From: Aquiluna sp.
GTDB taxonomy: Bacteria; Actinomycetota; Actinomycetes; Actinomycetales; Microbacteriaceae
DNA length: 64,000 nt
Assembly: GCA_018402685.1 (NCBI GenBank)
Contig: JAGYIJ010000002.1
Location: 558,001 to 622,000 of the forward strand
Reading direction: 5' to 3'
The first letter of the stretch is position 1, and every line of letters begins with the position of its first letter. A program made the translations under genes and the position numbers. The notes under the pieces were generated by a model. The model was not told the DNA's origin and did no database searches. It saw only the letters and a list, made by a program, of their open reading frames with translations. This document shows positions 1 through 9,706 of this stretch, piece by piece.

Positions 1-1639
<1,639 letters not shown>

Positions 1640-1650
1640 TTAAGACTTGA

Positions 1651-1677
1651 TTAGCACTCGCGGATGTCGAGTGCTAA
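1651..1677 (-). promoter_or_regulatory. CIRCE operator 1 (perfect)
   Basis: TTAGCACTC, nine bases, then GAGTGCTAA: an exact match to the CIRCE inverted repeat bound by the heat-shock repressor HrcA. It sits 33 bases upstream of the groEL start and would overlap its promoter or 5' leader. Confidence 0.95.
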
Positions 1678-1686
1678 CTAAAGTTT

Positions 1687-1713
1687 TAGCACTCTAATGC
1701 TCCGAGTGCAAGC
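1687..1713 (-). promoter_or_regulatory. CIRCE operator 2 (imperfect)
   Basis: A second CIRCE-like repeat with a perfect left arm TTAGCACTC, a nine-base spacer and the right arm GAGTGCAAG (7 of 9 matches). It lies nine bases from the first operator. Tandem HrcA sites upstream of groEL are known in actinobacteria. Whether this one is occupied is inference. Confidence 0.75.
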
Positions 1714-1754
1714 GAACACCGACCGCATTTCGCGATCGGTGTTCGATTTTTTTG
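1714..1754 (+). terminator. Hairpin with T-tract between groEL control region and cspA
   Basis: Ten-base-pair stem CGAACACCGA / TCGGTGTTCG (1714-1723 with 1737-1746) followed by ATTTTTTT on the plus strand. In that orientation it is a textbook intrinsic terminator, but no plus-strand gene reads into it. On the minus strand it lies just after the cspA stop with an A-tract before the stem, so it probably ends cspA transcription and insulates groEL. Confidence 0.6.
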
Positions 1755-1760
1755 CGGGAT

Positions 1761-1964
1761 CTAGTCGATCGGGTTGACGTTTTCGGCCTGTGGGCCTTTG
1801 TCACCGCTCTTGACGTCGAATTCGACGCGCTGGTTTTCTCTTAGCTCACGGTACCCATTGGACTGAATAGCGGAGAAGTGAACGAATACGTCCGGTCCGC
1901 CGTCCTGAGTGATGAAACCAAAACCCTTTTCAGAGTTGAACCACTTAACGGTTCCTTGTGCCAT
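1761..1964 (-). CDS. cspA: Cold shock protein, CspA family
   Basis: Small single-stranded nucleic-acid-binding protein of 67 residues, the standard length of the family. It has the RNP1-type motif KGFGFIT and the RNP2-type motif VFVHFSAI, typical of the five-stranded OB fold that melts RNA secondary structure. The ATG at 1964 is preceded by AGGAG at suitable spacing. It is monocistronic, reads toward groEL, and has a hairpin just past its stop. Cytosolic. The family call is certain; the exact paralogue (cold-induced or constitutive) cannot be told from sequence. Confidence 0.96.
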   Translation of the reverse strand: MAQGTVKWFNSEKGFGFITQDGGPDVFVHFSAIQSNGYRELRENQRVEFDVKSGDKGPQAENVNPID

Positions 1965-2137
1965 TTGTTGCTCCTGTAGCTTGTACCATCCGCGTATGTC
2001 ACGGGTGCGTCAAGCCACAACCGCAGTCAGAGCTCGATTCCTCAACTCTACGGCGTGTTTTGGGAATTACAAGGGGTAACCAACAGGTTTGTACTGTGTT
2101 ACCCAACGGTTATAAACACCTTTTAGGAGCTGAATAA

Positions 2138-2539
2138 TTGCGGTACGAAGTCTATAAAACTGACGACCAGTGGAAGCAGGAGCTGGACGAGTTCGAATAC
2201 CACGTGCTCCGTATGGGTGGCACCGAGCGTGCCTACACCGGTGAACTCCTAAATGAAAAGCGCGAGGGCAGCTACCACTGCCGTGGCTGCGACGCCTTTT
2301 TGTTTGTTGCCGACACCAAGTTTGATTCCCACTGCGGTTGGCCTTCTTTCTATAAGCCGCAGGACAATGACGCCATCGAATACATCGAGGACAAATCTCA
2401 CGGCATGGTCCGCACCGAGGTTCGTTGCAAGAAGTGCGGCGGTCACTTGGGCCACGTCTTTGACGATGCTCCGCAAACTCCAACCGGAGATCGCTACTGC
2501 ATCAACTCAGTGAGCATCACCTTCAAACCAAAGTCCTAG
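2138..2539 (+). CDS. msrB: Peptide-methionine (R)-S-oxide reductase
   Basis: Repairs oxidised methionine by reducing the R-sulfoxide in proteins. The 133-residue product has the two zinc-binding Cys pairs of the family (CRGC near residue 48 and CKKC near residue 99), the substrate motif GWPSF, and the catalytic cysteine in RYCINS near the C-terminus. The start is TTG, chosen because TTAGGAG lies just upstream and the protein begins in register with the family. It is followed by a separate membrane-protein gene. Cytosolic, thioredoxin-dependent by family knowledge. Identity is secure. Confidence 0.95.
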   Translation: MRYEVYKTDDQWKQELDEFEYHVLRMGGTERAYTGELLNEKREGSYHCRGCDAFLFVADTKFDSHCGWPSFYKPQDNDAIEYIEDKSHGMVRTEVRCKKCGGHLGHVFDDAPQTPTGDRYCINSVSITFKPKS

Positions 2540-2590
2540 AATTCTCAGGCGCGATAAATCTCGCGAACTGAGAATTTAGAAACGGTCTAA

Positions 2591-3325
2591 TTGGGAACAA
2601 TCATCAACATCCTGGCAATTTTGGCCGGGTCAATCATTGGCGTTTTATTGGGCCACCGTCTTCCCGAGAAGATGAGCAAAACCCTCACCGATGCAATGGG
2701 TTTGGTCGTGCTGGTGATTGGTGGGCTAAATCTCTTTGCGCTGCAGGACGCTGATTTTGTCTCTGCAGTCACATCCTCCGGAACCCTCTTGGTTGTTCTA
2801 GGAGCTTTGCTAATTGGTGGTGTGCTCGGTTCGCTACTTGGGATTGACAATCGCCTCACTCACTTTGGAACCTGGCTCCAACTCAAGACCTCGAGAATCG
2901 GTAAGGGTGGCGATAAGGACAAGTTCATTGAGGGCTTTGTGAATGCCTCGCTTTTATTCACCATCGGGCCGATGGCGGTATTGGGTGCACTGCAGGATGG
3001 ACTAGGTCAGGGCATCGATGTCTTGGCCTTGAAATCGACCCTGGACGGCTTCACATCGATCGCCTTTGCCGCCACCTTTGGCTGGGGAGTCGCCTTTAGC
3101 GCAATACCGGTTGGAATCTGGCAGGGCATTTTGTATGTTTCAGCCCTGACTCTCGGTGCTTCCTTGTCGCAAGCAGTGGTCGCCGCAATCACCGCAACCG
3201 GCGGGGTGCTGCTGCTGGGCACTGGCCTAAGGGTGCTTCAAATCCGCATGGTCAACATCGCAGATCTACTGCCGGCGCTACTGGTAGCGCCGCTGCTAGT
3301 GATTTTGGTTGACGCCCTTATCTAG
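2591..3325 (+). CDS. DUF554 family integral membrane protein
   Basis: A 244-residue, strongly hydrophobic protein with about six or seven predicted membrane segments and the DUF554 pattern: an N-terminal IINILAILAGSIIGVLLGHRLP, a central segment around FVNASLLFTIGPMAVLGALQDG, and a Gly-rich final third. Members such as YqgA/YdfK have no firmly established function. The start is TTG, about 50 bases after msrB. The 3' end overlaps the convergent photolyase-like gene by eight bases. Family assignment is good; role unknown. Confidence 0.85.
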   Translation: MGTIINILAILAGSIIGVLLGHRLPEKMSKTLTDAMGLVVLVIGGLNLFALQDADFVSAVTSSGTLLVVLGALLIGGVLGSLLGIDNRLTHFGTWLQLKTSRIGKGGDKDKFIEGFVNASLLFTIGPMAVLGALQDGLGQGIDVLALKSTLDGFTSIAFAATFGWGVAFSAIPVGIWQGILYVSALTLGASLSQAVVAAITATGGVLLLGTGLRVLQIRMVNIADLLPALLVAPLLVILVDALI

Positions 3326-4508
3326 CTTTTGACGCCAAGAGGAAAAGCTGCGCACCGATCCGGCATGGGGCAAGTCTGAGCCAGGGGTAGGGATGAACCT
3401 CGGCAAGTTTTTTGAACTTCTTGAATGATGGCACCGGGGCAAACGTGACAGCGACATCGTGCTCTTGAGCAAACAGGTAGGGATCTCCGAGGTAAACGGT
3501 TAGCTCTCTGCGCTCTGACAGGTCTTTTAGTGTCTCTAGATAAAAACCAATTCTTTTAGCGCTGAGCTGCAGTTTTGCGAGCGCCGCCTGATTGAAAACG
3601 AACACGACTGGTAGATCGGGATTGGCAACCAAGGCTCGATCTTCATCGCCGAGTGAGTCAATCGTCAAAAGAACGTGATCTGGTTTGGTAAGACTCAGCG
3701 CCGAGAGCGGACCTGCGGTCCTTCTCGGGTCTGGGTCATTATCCAGCAAGGGATCGCGCTCTAGTTGCCGAGGTTGAATCTCGTCTGGGAACTGTTGGAT
3801 TGGGCAGTTTGCTTGCAGTGGGCAGCGCTTGCAAAGCCCCGGTGCACGCTTTTCCACTTGCCACCTCGCAAAGCCATAGGGCTTGCCGGTCCCCGCCCCC
3901 ACGGTCCATTGCCAACCAAGCAGGTTGGCAGCCCGCGAGCCGTCAATGAGTTCTTGATGCATGCGCTCTTGGCCATGTAGCCAGCCCTTTTGGTTTCTAA
4001 CGCTCCAGTGTGATGCCAGCCACATTCTGGTCTGGTTCACTAGCCAGCCATCACTCTCTAGCTCACTCACCACCTCATCGATGCAGGCCATGTCCCGGTT
4101 CCAACCATCGCCTTTGGTATTCCAGTTGGCCTCAAAGCGCAGGTTCTCAAAAAGCGCAGTGCCCAACCTGCCATAGAGATGTCTTGCATACTCCTGCCAA
4201 AAAAGCTCGTCTCGAAACTTCTCACGGTCCTTGTAGGGAGCCTTACCAACTGCGCGATAAACCTGATCCAGGGTGAGAATGTTGTGACGAATATAGGGAG
4301 AGAGCACGCTTGCCCCGCGCTTAGATCTTGGCAGCACCTCGGAGCGCAGATTCGCATAGCCAGTGATATCCAAGCTGGCCAGCGCTGCATCGGCAGCGCT
4401 CTGGCCGCCCTTGATAGAGCTCAGACCAACGGGCCCGGAGTAGAGACCTTGAAACTCACGCTCAATGATGGTTTCAGTGTCGGCACTGATATCTAGAAGT
4501 TTTTGCAC
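3318..4508 (-). CDS. Photolyase/cryptochrome-family flavoprotein with swapped domain order
   Basis: The 396-residue protein carries the helical FAD-binding domain of photolyases first. About residues 30-240 include SPYIRHNILTLDQVY, RDELFWQEYARHLY, VNQTRMWLASHW and IDGSRAANLLGWQW. A segment resembling the usual N-terminal alpha/beta domain (LPVVFVFNQAALAKLQLSAK, then ELTVYLGDP) comes after it, at about residues 275-390. Between the halves is CKRCPLQANC, three cysteines that could bind metal. The second Asn of the AANN motif that contacts flavin N5 in CPD photolyases is Leu here (AANL). A blue-light sensor or atypical repair enzyme is possible; the activity cannot be decided from sequence. Single gene, convergent with the DUF554 gene. 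Confidence 0.8.
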   Translation of the reverse strand: MQKLLDISADTETIIEREFQGLYSGPVGLSSIKGGQSAADAALASLDITGYANLRSEVLPRSKRGASVLSPYIRHNILTLDQVYRAVGKAPYKDREKFRDELFWQEYARHLYGRLGTALFENLRFEANWNTKGDGWNRDMACIDEVVSELESDGWLVNQTRMWLASHWSVRNQKGWLHGQERMHQELIDGSRAANLLGWQWTVGAGTGKPYGFARWQVEKRAPGLCKRCPLQANCPIQQFPDEIQPRQLERDPLLDNDPDPRRTAGPLSALSLTKPDHVLLTIDSLGDEDRALVANPDLPVVFVFNQAALAKLQLSAKRIGFYLETLKDLSERRELTVYLGDPYLFAQEHDVAVTFAPVPSFKKFKKLAEVHPYPWLRLAPCRIGAQLFLLASKAR

Positions 4509-4573
4509 CGCTTTTCAAACCACGGCTAGAACTGTTAGCTTCCGCTCAGCTCAAGAAAATGTAGTCTTGGTAA

Positions 4574-4897
4574 ATGGAAATTTGGGAAGCCTCGAAATTA
4601 GCCTTCAAGCAGTACGCAACCTTCACGGGACGAACCAGTAGGCCTGACTACTGGTATTTCATCCTGGCACTGTTCCTGTTGTCTGCCATCGCATCGGTTA
4701 TCTCAGACGATCTTGCAACCATTGTTGCGATAGTGACTCTTCTACCGTGGCTTAGTGCCACCGCAAGAAGACTGCGGGATACCGGAAAGAGCATGAATCA
4801 GTTTTGGTGGCTGCTGATTCCAATAGTTGGAGCAATCATTTTGCTGGTCCAGGCAGCACAGCCCACGATGCCAGAACACCAACGCGCTTCCGACTAG
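4574..4897 (+). CDS. DUF805 family small membrane protein
   Basis: A 107-residue protein with the family signature near the N-terminus (FKQYATFTGRTSRPDYW) followed by three or four membrane helices and the conserved TARRLRDTGKS loop near residue 68. DUF805 proteins are inner-membrane proteins of unknown function. The ATG at 4574 follows a short leader. The stop lies eleven bases before the tRNA-Thr gene on the opposite strand. The family call is firm; no function is claimed. Confidence 0.88.
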   Translation: MEIWEASKLAFKQYATFTGRTSRPDYWYFILALFLLSAIASVISDDLATIVAIVTLLPWLSATARRLRDTGKSMNQFWWLLIPIVGAIILLVQAAQPTMPEHQRASD

Positions 4898-4907
4898 GAA
4901 GCTAGAG

Positions 4908-4979
4908 AGCCGACTGCGGGACTCGAACCCGCAACCCCCGCTTTACAAGAGCGGTGCGCTACCATTGCGCCAAGTCGGC
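4908..4979 (-). tRNA. tRNA-Thr (anticodon TGT)
   Basis: A cloverleaf can be drawn: acceptor GCCGACT with AGTCGGC, a D arm starting TGGCGCAATGG, anticodon stem CCGCT/AGCGG with loop CTTGTAA giving anticodon TGT, and T arm TGCGG-GTTCGAGT-CCCGC. The discriminator base is T and no CCA is encoded. TGT reads ACA and other Thr codons. Confidence 0.95.
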
Positions 4980-5062
4980 GTTGCGGCATAAAGCCTAGCG
5001 TTTGAGCTTCTAAAAGTCCTCTTTGATCGGTTTTGGTTCAAGATTGAAAGTGAACCCAAGAG

Positions 5063-6209
5063 CTAGTTGAGCTCGGAGAACAGATAGCTTGCAATCTCTC
5101 GACTGAGATCTTGAGCGTTTACCCCAAGTGTCTCGGCAACAGCTTGGTCCCAGCTTCCATTGCTGCTTAGCACCATTAGCTCATGCACCTGCAGCAAACT
5201 GAAATTCATGTAGAGGTATTCAAAGACCAGCATGCCGAGATCGTAGGCGACCCGGTAATCGGGAAAGCAGACGCTATCGCTTTCCAAAAGCTCAAAGAAC
5301 CTAGTCTCGGATGATTCTGCAACATTCGAAGGTGATTGCCTCAGCGTTGCAATGACCTGAGATCTAGACCGTGAACTGGTCTCCAGATAGGTCTCGAAGA
5401 AGGTTGCCTGACCTTCTGCAAACCAACACTTTCCGCCATAACCAAAGACTGCCTGGTAGAAGTGGGCGGCCTCGTGACGAGACACGTAGTCGATACCGCG
5501 GTCAGTGAACCTGGTGCCAACCACGTTGTCTTGATACTCCTTGCCATTGACCGTGTTGCCCGCTCCACAAAACACATTTGAGCTCAAGCGGCAGTGGCCG
5601 AGCTCATTGAGCTCTGCATTCCAAAGATCAAGGGGATAGTCCGCATCTTGTTCTAATCGGTAGTCAACCCACCACTCATAGTCTTTTTCGCTAACCAGCA
5701 CCCAGTCCATGCCTAATGACTCAAGCCCAACCAGCTGATACATCTTCAGCTTGTCCGAAAAGCGATTGATCACAGCTTCAACCTTTTCTGGCACCGCGGT
5801 TGGGCCGATCTCATAGACAACCTCAAAAGGTTCGAGCTGGCTTGCCGCTTCCTCGATTGCCTCGACATGAACTTTCAACCCGGCAAGATCTTTGGATGCG
5901 GGCGTGGCTCTGATTAGTGCATCCAGTTGCTCCTGAGACAGCAGCGCTCGGAGCCGGCTCCACAGCCGGCTCAGCATTGCTGGTTTCGCTAGGTTCCGGC
6001 TCGGCAGTGTTGGTCTCAGTTGCCTGAGCAGTTGACTCAGTTGTTGCCTGAGAATTTGGTTCCGCAGTTGATTCAGTTGTTTCCTGCGACTTTGGTTGGG
6101 TTGCTGATTGAGTTGTTGGCTGAGTCGCTGGCTGAGTTGCTGCAGTGCAGCCAGCAAGGAGTGCGGCTACTGCCACGAACCCAATAAGTACTCTCCACCC
6201 CAAAGCCAT
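5063..6209 (-). CDS. Lipoprotein with T/Q/E-rich linker and HEAAH metallopeptidase-like domain (frameshifted)
   Basis: The N-terminal part, read from 6209, has a lipoprotein signal ending in LLAGC, then about 70 residues of low-complexity Thr/Gln/Ser/Glu repeats. The rest is in the next frame and continues to 5063. That part contains HEAAH (5462-5476) followed some 20 residues later by AEGQATFFE, matching the HExxH plus downstream Glu arrangement of zinc peptidases. The two frames join near 5935-5945, where one surplus base (or two missing ones) splits the gene. The likely product is a cell-surface, membrane-anchored protease of about 380 residues. The first 55 or so codons of the long downstream frame are an out-of-frame reading of the repeat. 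The exact family was not recognised; zinc peptidase activity is inference. Confidence 0.7.
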
Positions 6210-6394
6210 CCCCCTTGATGCTCAGATCGAATACCAGTGTATTTCTTGGAATCCAAACCGGGTCGATGTGTTGTTCCCCTCGAGGCCTGGGAGTTCAAGG
6301 ATTAGCAGAACCCAAGTGTTGTGCATAGTCTTGAAGAACAAGCAAGACCAACAGTTAGGACATGGGCGGCCAAAAGCTAAAGCCCTAAAAGATA

Positions 6395-7405
6395 ATGAAA
6401 AAATCAGACCTAGACAAAGCCCTCGCCCTTTTGGGCGAGGTTGCAGTTTCAATCTATGCACCCACTCACAAGCGAGCACCAGAGAACCAGGCAGACCCAA
6501 TTCTTTTGAAGAACCTGGTCTCTCAGGCAGAAGAGCAGATTCTAAAACTTGGGGATAAAAGACAGATGGGCCCAGTCTTAGAGAACCTCGAGGCAGCCTT
6601 TAACTCCATCAACTTTGATCACACCTCAGACGGGATTGCACTGCTGGTCTCCGAAACTGGTTTCCACACCTTCAACCTCAGCCACTCTCCAAACGAGCAG
6701 GTGAGCGTTGGCAAAGATTTCTCGGTGGCAGAGCTTGCCAAGACTTTGAGTAAGTCATGGGAGTACCACCTGTTGGTGCTCTCCGAGTCCCCCACCAGAC
6801 TGTTCCGCGGAGACAGGGATTCGTTGCAGGAGATTAGGGGCAGCTTCCCAATCGAGCACACCGGTAGGGGTGGAGCACAGGGTCTACCAACTGACTTTGG
6901 TCAGCGCACATCCGTGGTCGAAGACGAGGAGCACCGCAAGTTCTTCCGCACGGTTGCCGATGCACTGACCCACGTCCAGGCAGACGAAAAGCTGCCACTG
7001 GTGATAACAGGCGTGACTCGCTTCCAGGCCTTCTGGGCTGATGTTGCCCCGAGCCAGGCCGCCGATCTGATCATTGAGGGTAGCTATGACTTCATGAGTG
7101 AAGCCGAGCTAATCGAAAAGTGCTGGGGCGAGATCGAGGAGCACTTCCGCGCAGAGAATAAAAAGGTAATCGCTGACCTCGATTCTGCAAAGAGCCAAAA
7201 GCGCTATGCCGGTGGCATCGCCGAGGTTCTCGAAATGGCAACTGCTGGACGCATTGACACCCTGGTGGTTTCTGATGATGAGACCGCTAACGAAGAGGTT
7301 GAAAAGGCTGTTCGAGCAGTTCTAGAGAGCGCTGGAGATGTCTTCTTTGTCCCAGCAAAAGACCTTGAGCACCTCGCTCCGATGGCAGCCCGACTGCGCT
7401 ATTAG
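6395..7405 (+). CDS. baeRF-type eRF1-like protein (probable ribosome-associated factor)
   Basis: The 336-residue protein resembles bacterial archaeo-eukaryotic release-factor-like proteins (baeRF family). It has an N-terminal alpha/beta region, a middle segment with ALLVSETGFHTFNLSH and LVLSESPTRLFRGD, then a C-terminal segment with the ITGVTRFQAFW pattern and IDTLVVSDDE. Family members are proposed to act on ribosomes during stress or rescue; this is family knowledge, not shown here. The ATG at 6395 lacks a strong Shine-Dalgarno. The gene stands alone and ends in a very long terminator hairpin. Cytosolic. Family assignment is moderately strong. Confidence 0.7.
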   Translation: MKKSDLDKALALLGEVAVSIYAPTHKRAPENQADPILLKNLVSQAEEQILKLGDKRQMGPVLENLEAAFNSINFDHTSDGIALLVSETGFHTFNLSHSPNEQVSVGKDFSVAELAKTLSKSWEYHLLVLSESPTRLFRGDRDSLQEIRGSFPIEHTGRGGAQGLPTDFGQRTSVVEDEEHRKFFRTVADALTHVQADEKLPLVITGVTRFQAFWADVAPSQAADLIIEGSYDFMSEAELIEKCWGEIEEHFRAENKKVIADLDSAKSQKRYAGGIAEVLEMATAGRIDTLVVSDDETANEEVEKAVRAVLESAGDVFFVPAKDLEHLAPMAARLRY

Positions 7406-7419
7406 CAACAATTGAGACT

Positions 7420-7497
7420 CCGACTGCCCAGTAAGCGCAAGCTGTTTCGCTACGGCGCAACAGTGCTTATCTCTTGACTGGCAGTCGGATTCTTTTT
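7420..7497 (+). terminator. Long compound terminator hairpin after the baeRF gene
   Basis: CCGACTGCC(C)AGT at 7420-7432 pairs with ACTGGCAGTCGG at 7477-7488, leaving one bulged C. The enclosed sequence folds further (AAGC with GCTT, CTGTT with AACAG). The outer stem is followed by ATTCTTTTTT on the plus strand. Function as intrinsic terminator is well supported; the size is unusual. Confidence 0.8.
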
Positions 7498-7627
7498 TCA
7501 GATAGGGACCCACTTGAACTATTGAGCTTCGAGCTCGACCAAACCAAACTGCTGATTTGTATCGCGATAGCTGGTGGAGATAGAAACCGAGTCAGCTTTG
7601 GAGAGGCCTCTGGAAATTAAGAGCTAA

Positions 7628-8476
7628 CTACTCCGCTACCGCAGCCTGGACAAACTGCGCGAAGCGCTCAGCCGAAACTAGCTCTTCACCGGTGGCCCAG
7701 GTGTAGGGGTTTCCGTTCACCAATACGGTTGGCGTTCCGGTCACGCTGATACCACCGTGTGGAGCGTTTAGAACCGCCTGAGTGTATTGAGCTATGTAGT
7801 CACCAAAGCTCTTGGCCTGAATGCAGCCCTTGACCTCTTCGCTTGCAGCTCCCGAAGTCTCCGCTAGCTGGTAGAGCTCATTGTCATTGAGCCCCTCGAT
7901 GCCCTCCATTGGCTGGTTGATCATGAGGTTCTCGTGGTAGTCCCAGAAGGCATCTGGTTCAAAGTTTGCAACACACATTGCCGAGTTAGCTGCTCTCGAG
8001 GAGAACTCGTTCAAAGATGCTCGGTCTAAAAATGACAGGGGTCTGATCTCAACGGTTGCCGCTCCGGTGTCAACCCAGGAGCGAATCTGTGCGGAGTTTG
8101 GAACATCGAATGCCTGGCATATGGGGCACTGGTAGTCAACGTAGATCACGATCTCGGGGGTGCTGGTTTCTCCAGCAAGTACTGGGGTGTTGGTCTCAGT
8201 GAAGGCCTGGAGACCAACTCCAAGCTTTACTCCACCAAGTTCGGTCAGGTTCTCAGGAGTCTCACCAACAATTGGGGCCTCGGCTCTATTTGCCGCCTCA
8301 AAGGCGATCACACCGGCAACGCCACCAACGATTCCAAGCGCCACTAGAACAACAGAGATCTGCACAACCAACTTGTTGCGCTTTTCCTTCTTCGCGTTCT
8401 GCTCGCGAAGCTCTTTAGCCTTTTGCCTGGCAGCTTCGCGCTGCTCGGATCGGGTTGGCTTCTGATTCGAGGTCAT
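7628..8476 (-). CDS. Membrane-anchored DsbA-like thioredoxin-fold protein
   Basis: The 282-residue protein has a Lys/Arg/Glu-rich cytoplasmic start, one membrane helix at about residues 35-60, then an extracytoplasmic thioredoxin fold of the DsbA type with active site CPIC in VDYQCPICQAFD and the cis-Pro loop near VTGTPTVLVNG. Such proteins form or shuffle disulfides in secreted proteins. The region downstream of its stop, up to 7498, carries no further gene. It is monocistronic and divergent from the ABC ATPase gene. A second Cys pair (MCVANF and KGCIQA) may add structural or shuttle function. Family call is firm; direction of redox reaction is not determinable. Confidence 0.9.
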   Translation of the reverse strand: MTSNQKPTRSEQREAARQKAKELREQNAKKEKRNKLVVQISVVLVALGIVGGVAGVIAFEAANRAEAPIVGETPENLTELGGVKLGVGLQAFTETNTPVLAGETSTPEIVIYVDYQCPICQAFDVPNSAQIRSWVDTGAATVEIRPLSFLDRASLNEFSSRAANSAMCVANFEPDAFWDYHENLMINQPMEGIEGLNDNELYQLAETSGAASEEVKGCIQAKSFGDYIAQYTQAVLNAPHGGISVTGTPTVLVNGNPYTWATGEELVSAERFAQFVQAAVAE

Positions 8477-8590
8477 TTGGGGATCCTTATAAGTTTTCTA
8501 TCAGCTTGATTACAAACCTGTCCCATTCTAAGTAAAGTGCCATACTTATGTGGTTCGCTTTTCGCGAATAACTAATTCACGAAGGATCGT

Positions 8591-8608
8591 CCGGCACGTA
8601 CCTGCCGG
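8591..8608 (+). promoter_or_regulatory. Perfect hairpin in the leader of the ABC ATPase gene
   Basis: CCGGCA, six bases, TGCCGG: a perfect six-base-pair stem ending just before the AAGGAGA ribosome-binding site at 8611. It could affect translation initiation or be an operator. Only the structure is seen. Confidence 0.45.
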
Positions 8609-8625
8609 TGAAGGAGAAAACTACA

Positions 8626-9699
8626 ATGGCGTCAGTTACTTTCAAGGGTGCAACCCGTTTGTATCCCGGTGGCACCACCCCGGCCGTTGACAAACTAGAC
8701 CTAGAGGTCGCCGATGGCGAGTTCTTGGTTTTGGTTGGTCCATCAGGTTGCGGAAAATCAACCTCACTCAGAATGCTTGCCGGCCTCGAAGAGGTCAATG
8801 AGGGCGGCATCTACATTGGAGACCGCGAAGTCACCGATGTCCCACCAAAAGACCGTGACATCGCCATGGTTTTCCAGAACTACGCTCTCTACCCACACAT
8901 GACCGTGGCAGAGAACATGGGATTTGCCCTAAAGATTGCTGGTGTCTCAAAGGAAGAGCGCGCAGAGCGCGTTCTCGACGCCGCCAAGCTACTAGATCTA
9001 GAGCCATACCTAAACCGCAAGCCAAAGGCGCTCTCCGGTGGTCAGCGTCAGCGCGTTGCCATGGGCCGTGCGATCGTGCGTAAGCCACAGGTGTTCTTGA
9101 TGGACGAGCCGCTATCAAACCTTGATGCCAAGCTCCGTGTTTCAACCAGAACCCAGATTGCATCACTCCAGCGCAGACTAGGCGTCACAACCGTTTACGT
9201 TACCCACGACCAGGTTGAGGCCATGACCATGGGTGACCGCGTAGCGGTTCTGAAGGACGGCCTGTTGCAGCAGGTTGACTCCCCTCGCAACCTCTATGAC
9301 ACCCCACAAAACGTTTTCGTCGCTGGCTTCATTGGATCACCTTCAATGAACCTGGTGCAGTTGCCAATTGTTGATGGCGGAGTCCAGTTCGGAGATGCCG
9401 TGCTGCCAATCTCTCGCGAGATTCTGGCCAAGGCCTCCGGCTCCAAGATCACTGTTGGTATTCGCCCAGAGAAGCTCTCTGTGGCAGAGCACGGACTAGT
9501 GGTCGACGTTGATGTAGTCGAGGAGCTTGGCTCCGATGGTTACCTCTACGGTCGCGCTCAGCTAGATGGCACCGAGCAGAACGTTGTGGTCCGTGTTGAT
9601 GCAATCAACCACCCCAAGGCCGGCGACAAGATCCACCTGATTTCCGAGCCAAACGCGGTTCACCTGTTCGATGTGGAGAGCGGTGCTCGCCTGAACTAG
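8626..9699 (+). CDS. Sugar ABC transporter ATP-binding protein, UgpC/MsiK type
   Basis: Cytosolic ATPase that energises carbohydrate ABC importers. The order of motifs is Walker [11 protein letters not shown]-loop VFQNYALYPH, signature LSGGQRQRVAMGRA, Walker B VFLMDEP and the switch His in VYVTHDQ. A C-terminal TOBE/OB regulatory region follows, with VGIRPEKL and GSDGYLYGRA. The in-frame GTG at 8608 overlaps a hairpin; the ATG at 8626 is preferred because AAGGAGA sits nine bases before it. No permease or binding protein is adjacent, which fits the MsiK situation where one ATPase serves several sugar transporters. It is followed by a DUF4032 gene eight bases later. Confidence 0.92.
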   Translation: MASVTFKGATRLYPGGTTPAVDKLDLEVADGEFLVLVGPSGCGKSTSLRMLAGLEEVNEGGIYIGDREVTDVPPKDRDIAMVFQNYALYPHMTVAENMGFALKIAGVSKEERAERVLDAAKLLDLEPYLNRKPKALSGGQRQRVAMGRAIVRKPQVFLMDEPLSNLDAKLRVSTRTQIASLQRRLGVTTVYVTHDQVEAMTMGDRVAVLKDGLLQQVDSPRNLYDTPQNVFVAGFIGSPSMNLVQLPIVDGGVQFGDAVLPISREILAKASGSKITVGIRPEKLSVAEHGLVVDVDVVEELGSDGYLYGRAQLDGTEQNVVVRVDAINHPKAGDKIHLISEPNAVHLFDVESGARLN

Positions 9700-9706
9700 G
9701 CGCTAA

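Noticed and set aside
2067-2483. Minus-strand 138-residue ORF over msrB
   Set aside because: Arg/Cys-rich antisense reading of the well-conserved msrB gene.
6012-6157. Gln/Arg/Leu-rich start of an ORF on the minus strand (about 50 residues before the metallopeptidase domain)
   Set aside because: It is the lipoprotein's Thr/Gln/Glu repeat read out of frame; the lipobox-containing frame from 6209 is the real N-terminus.
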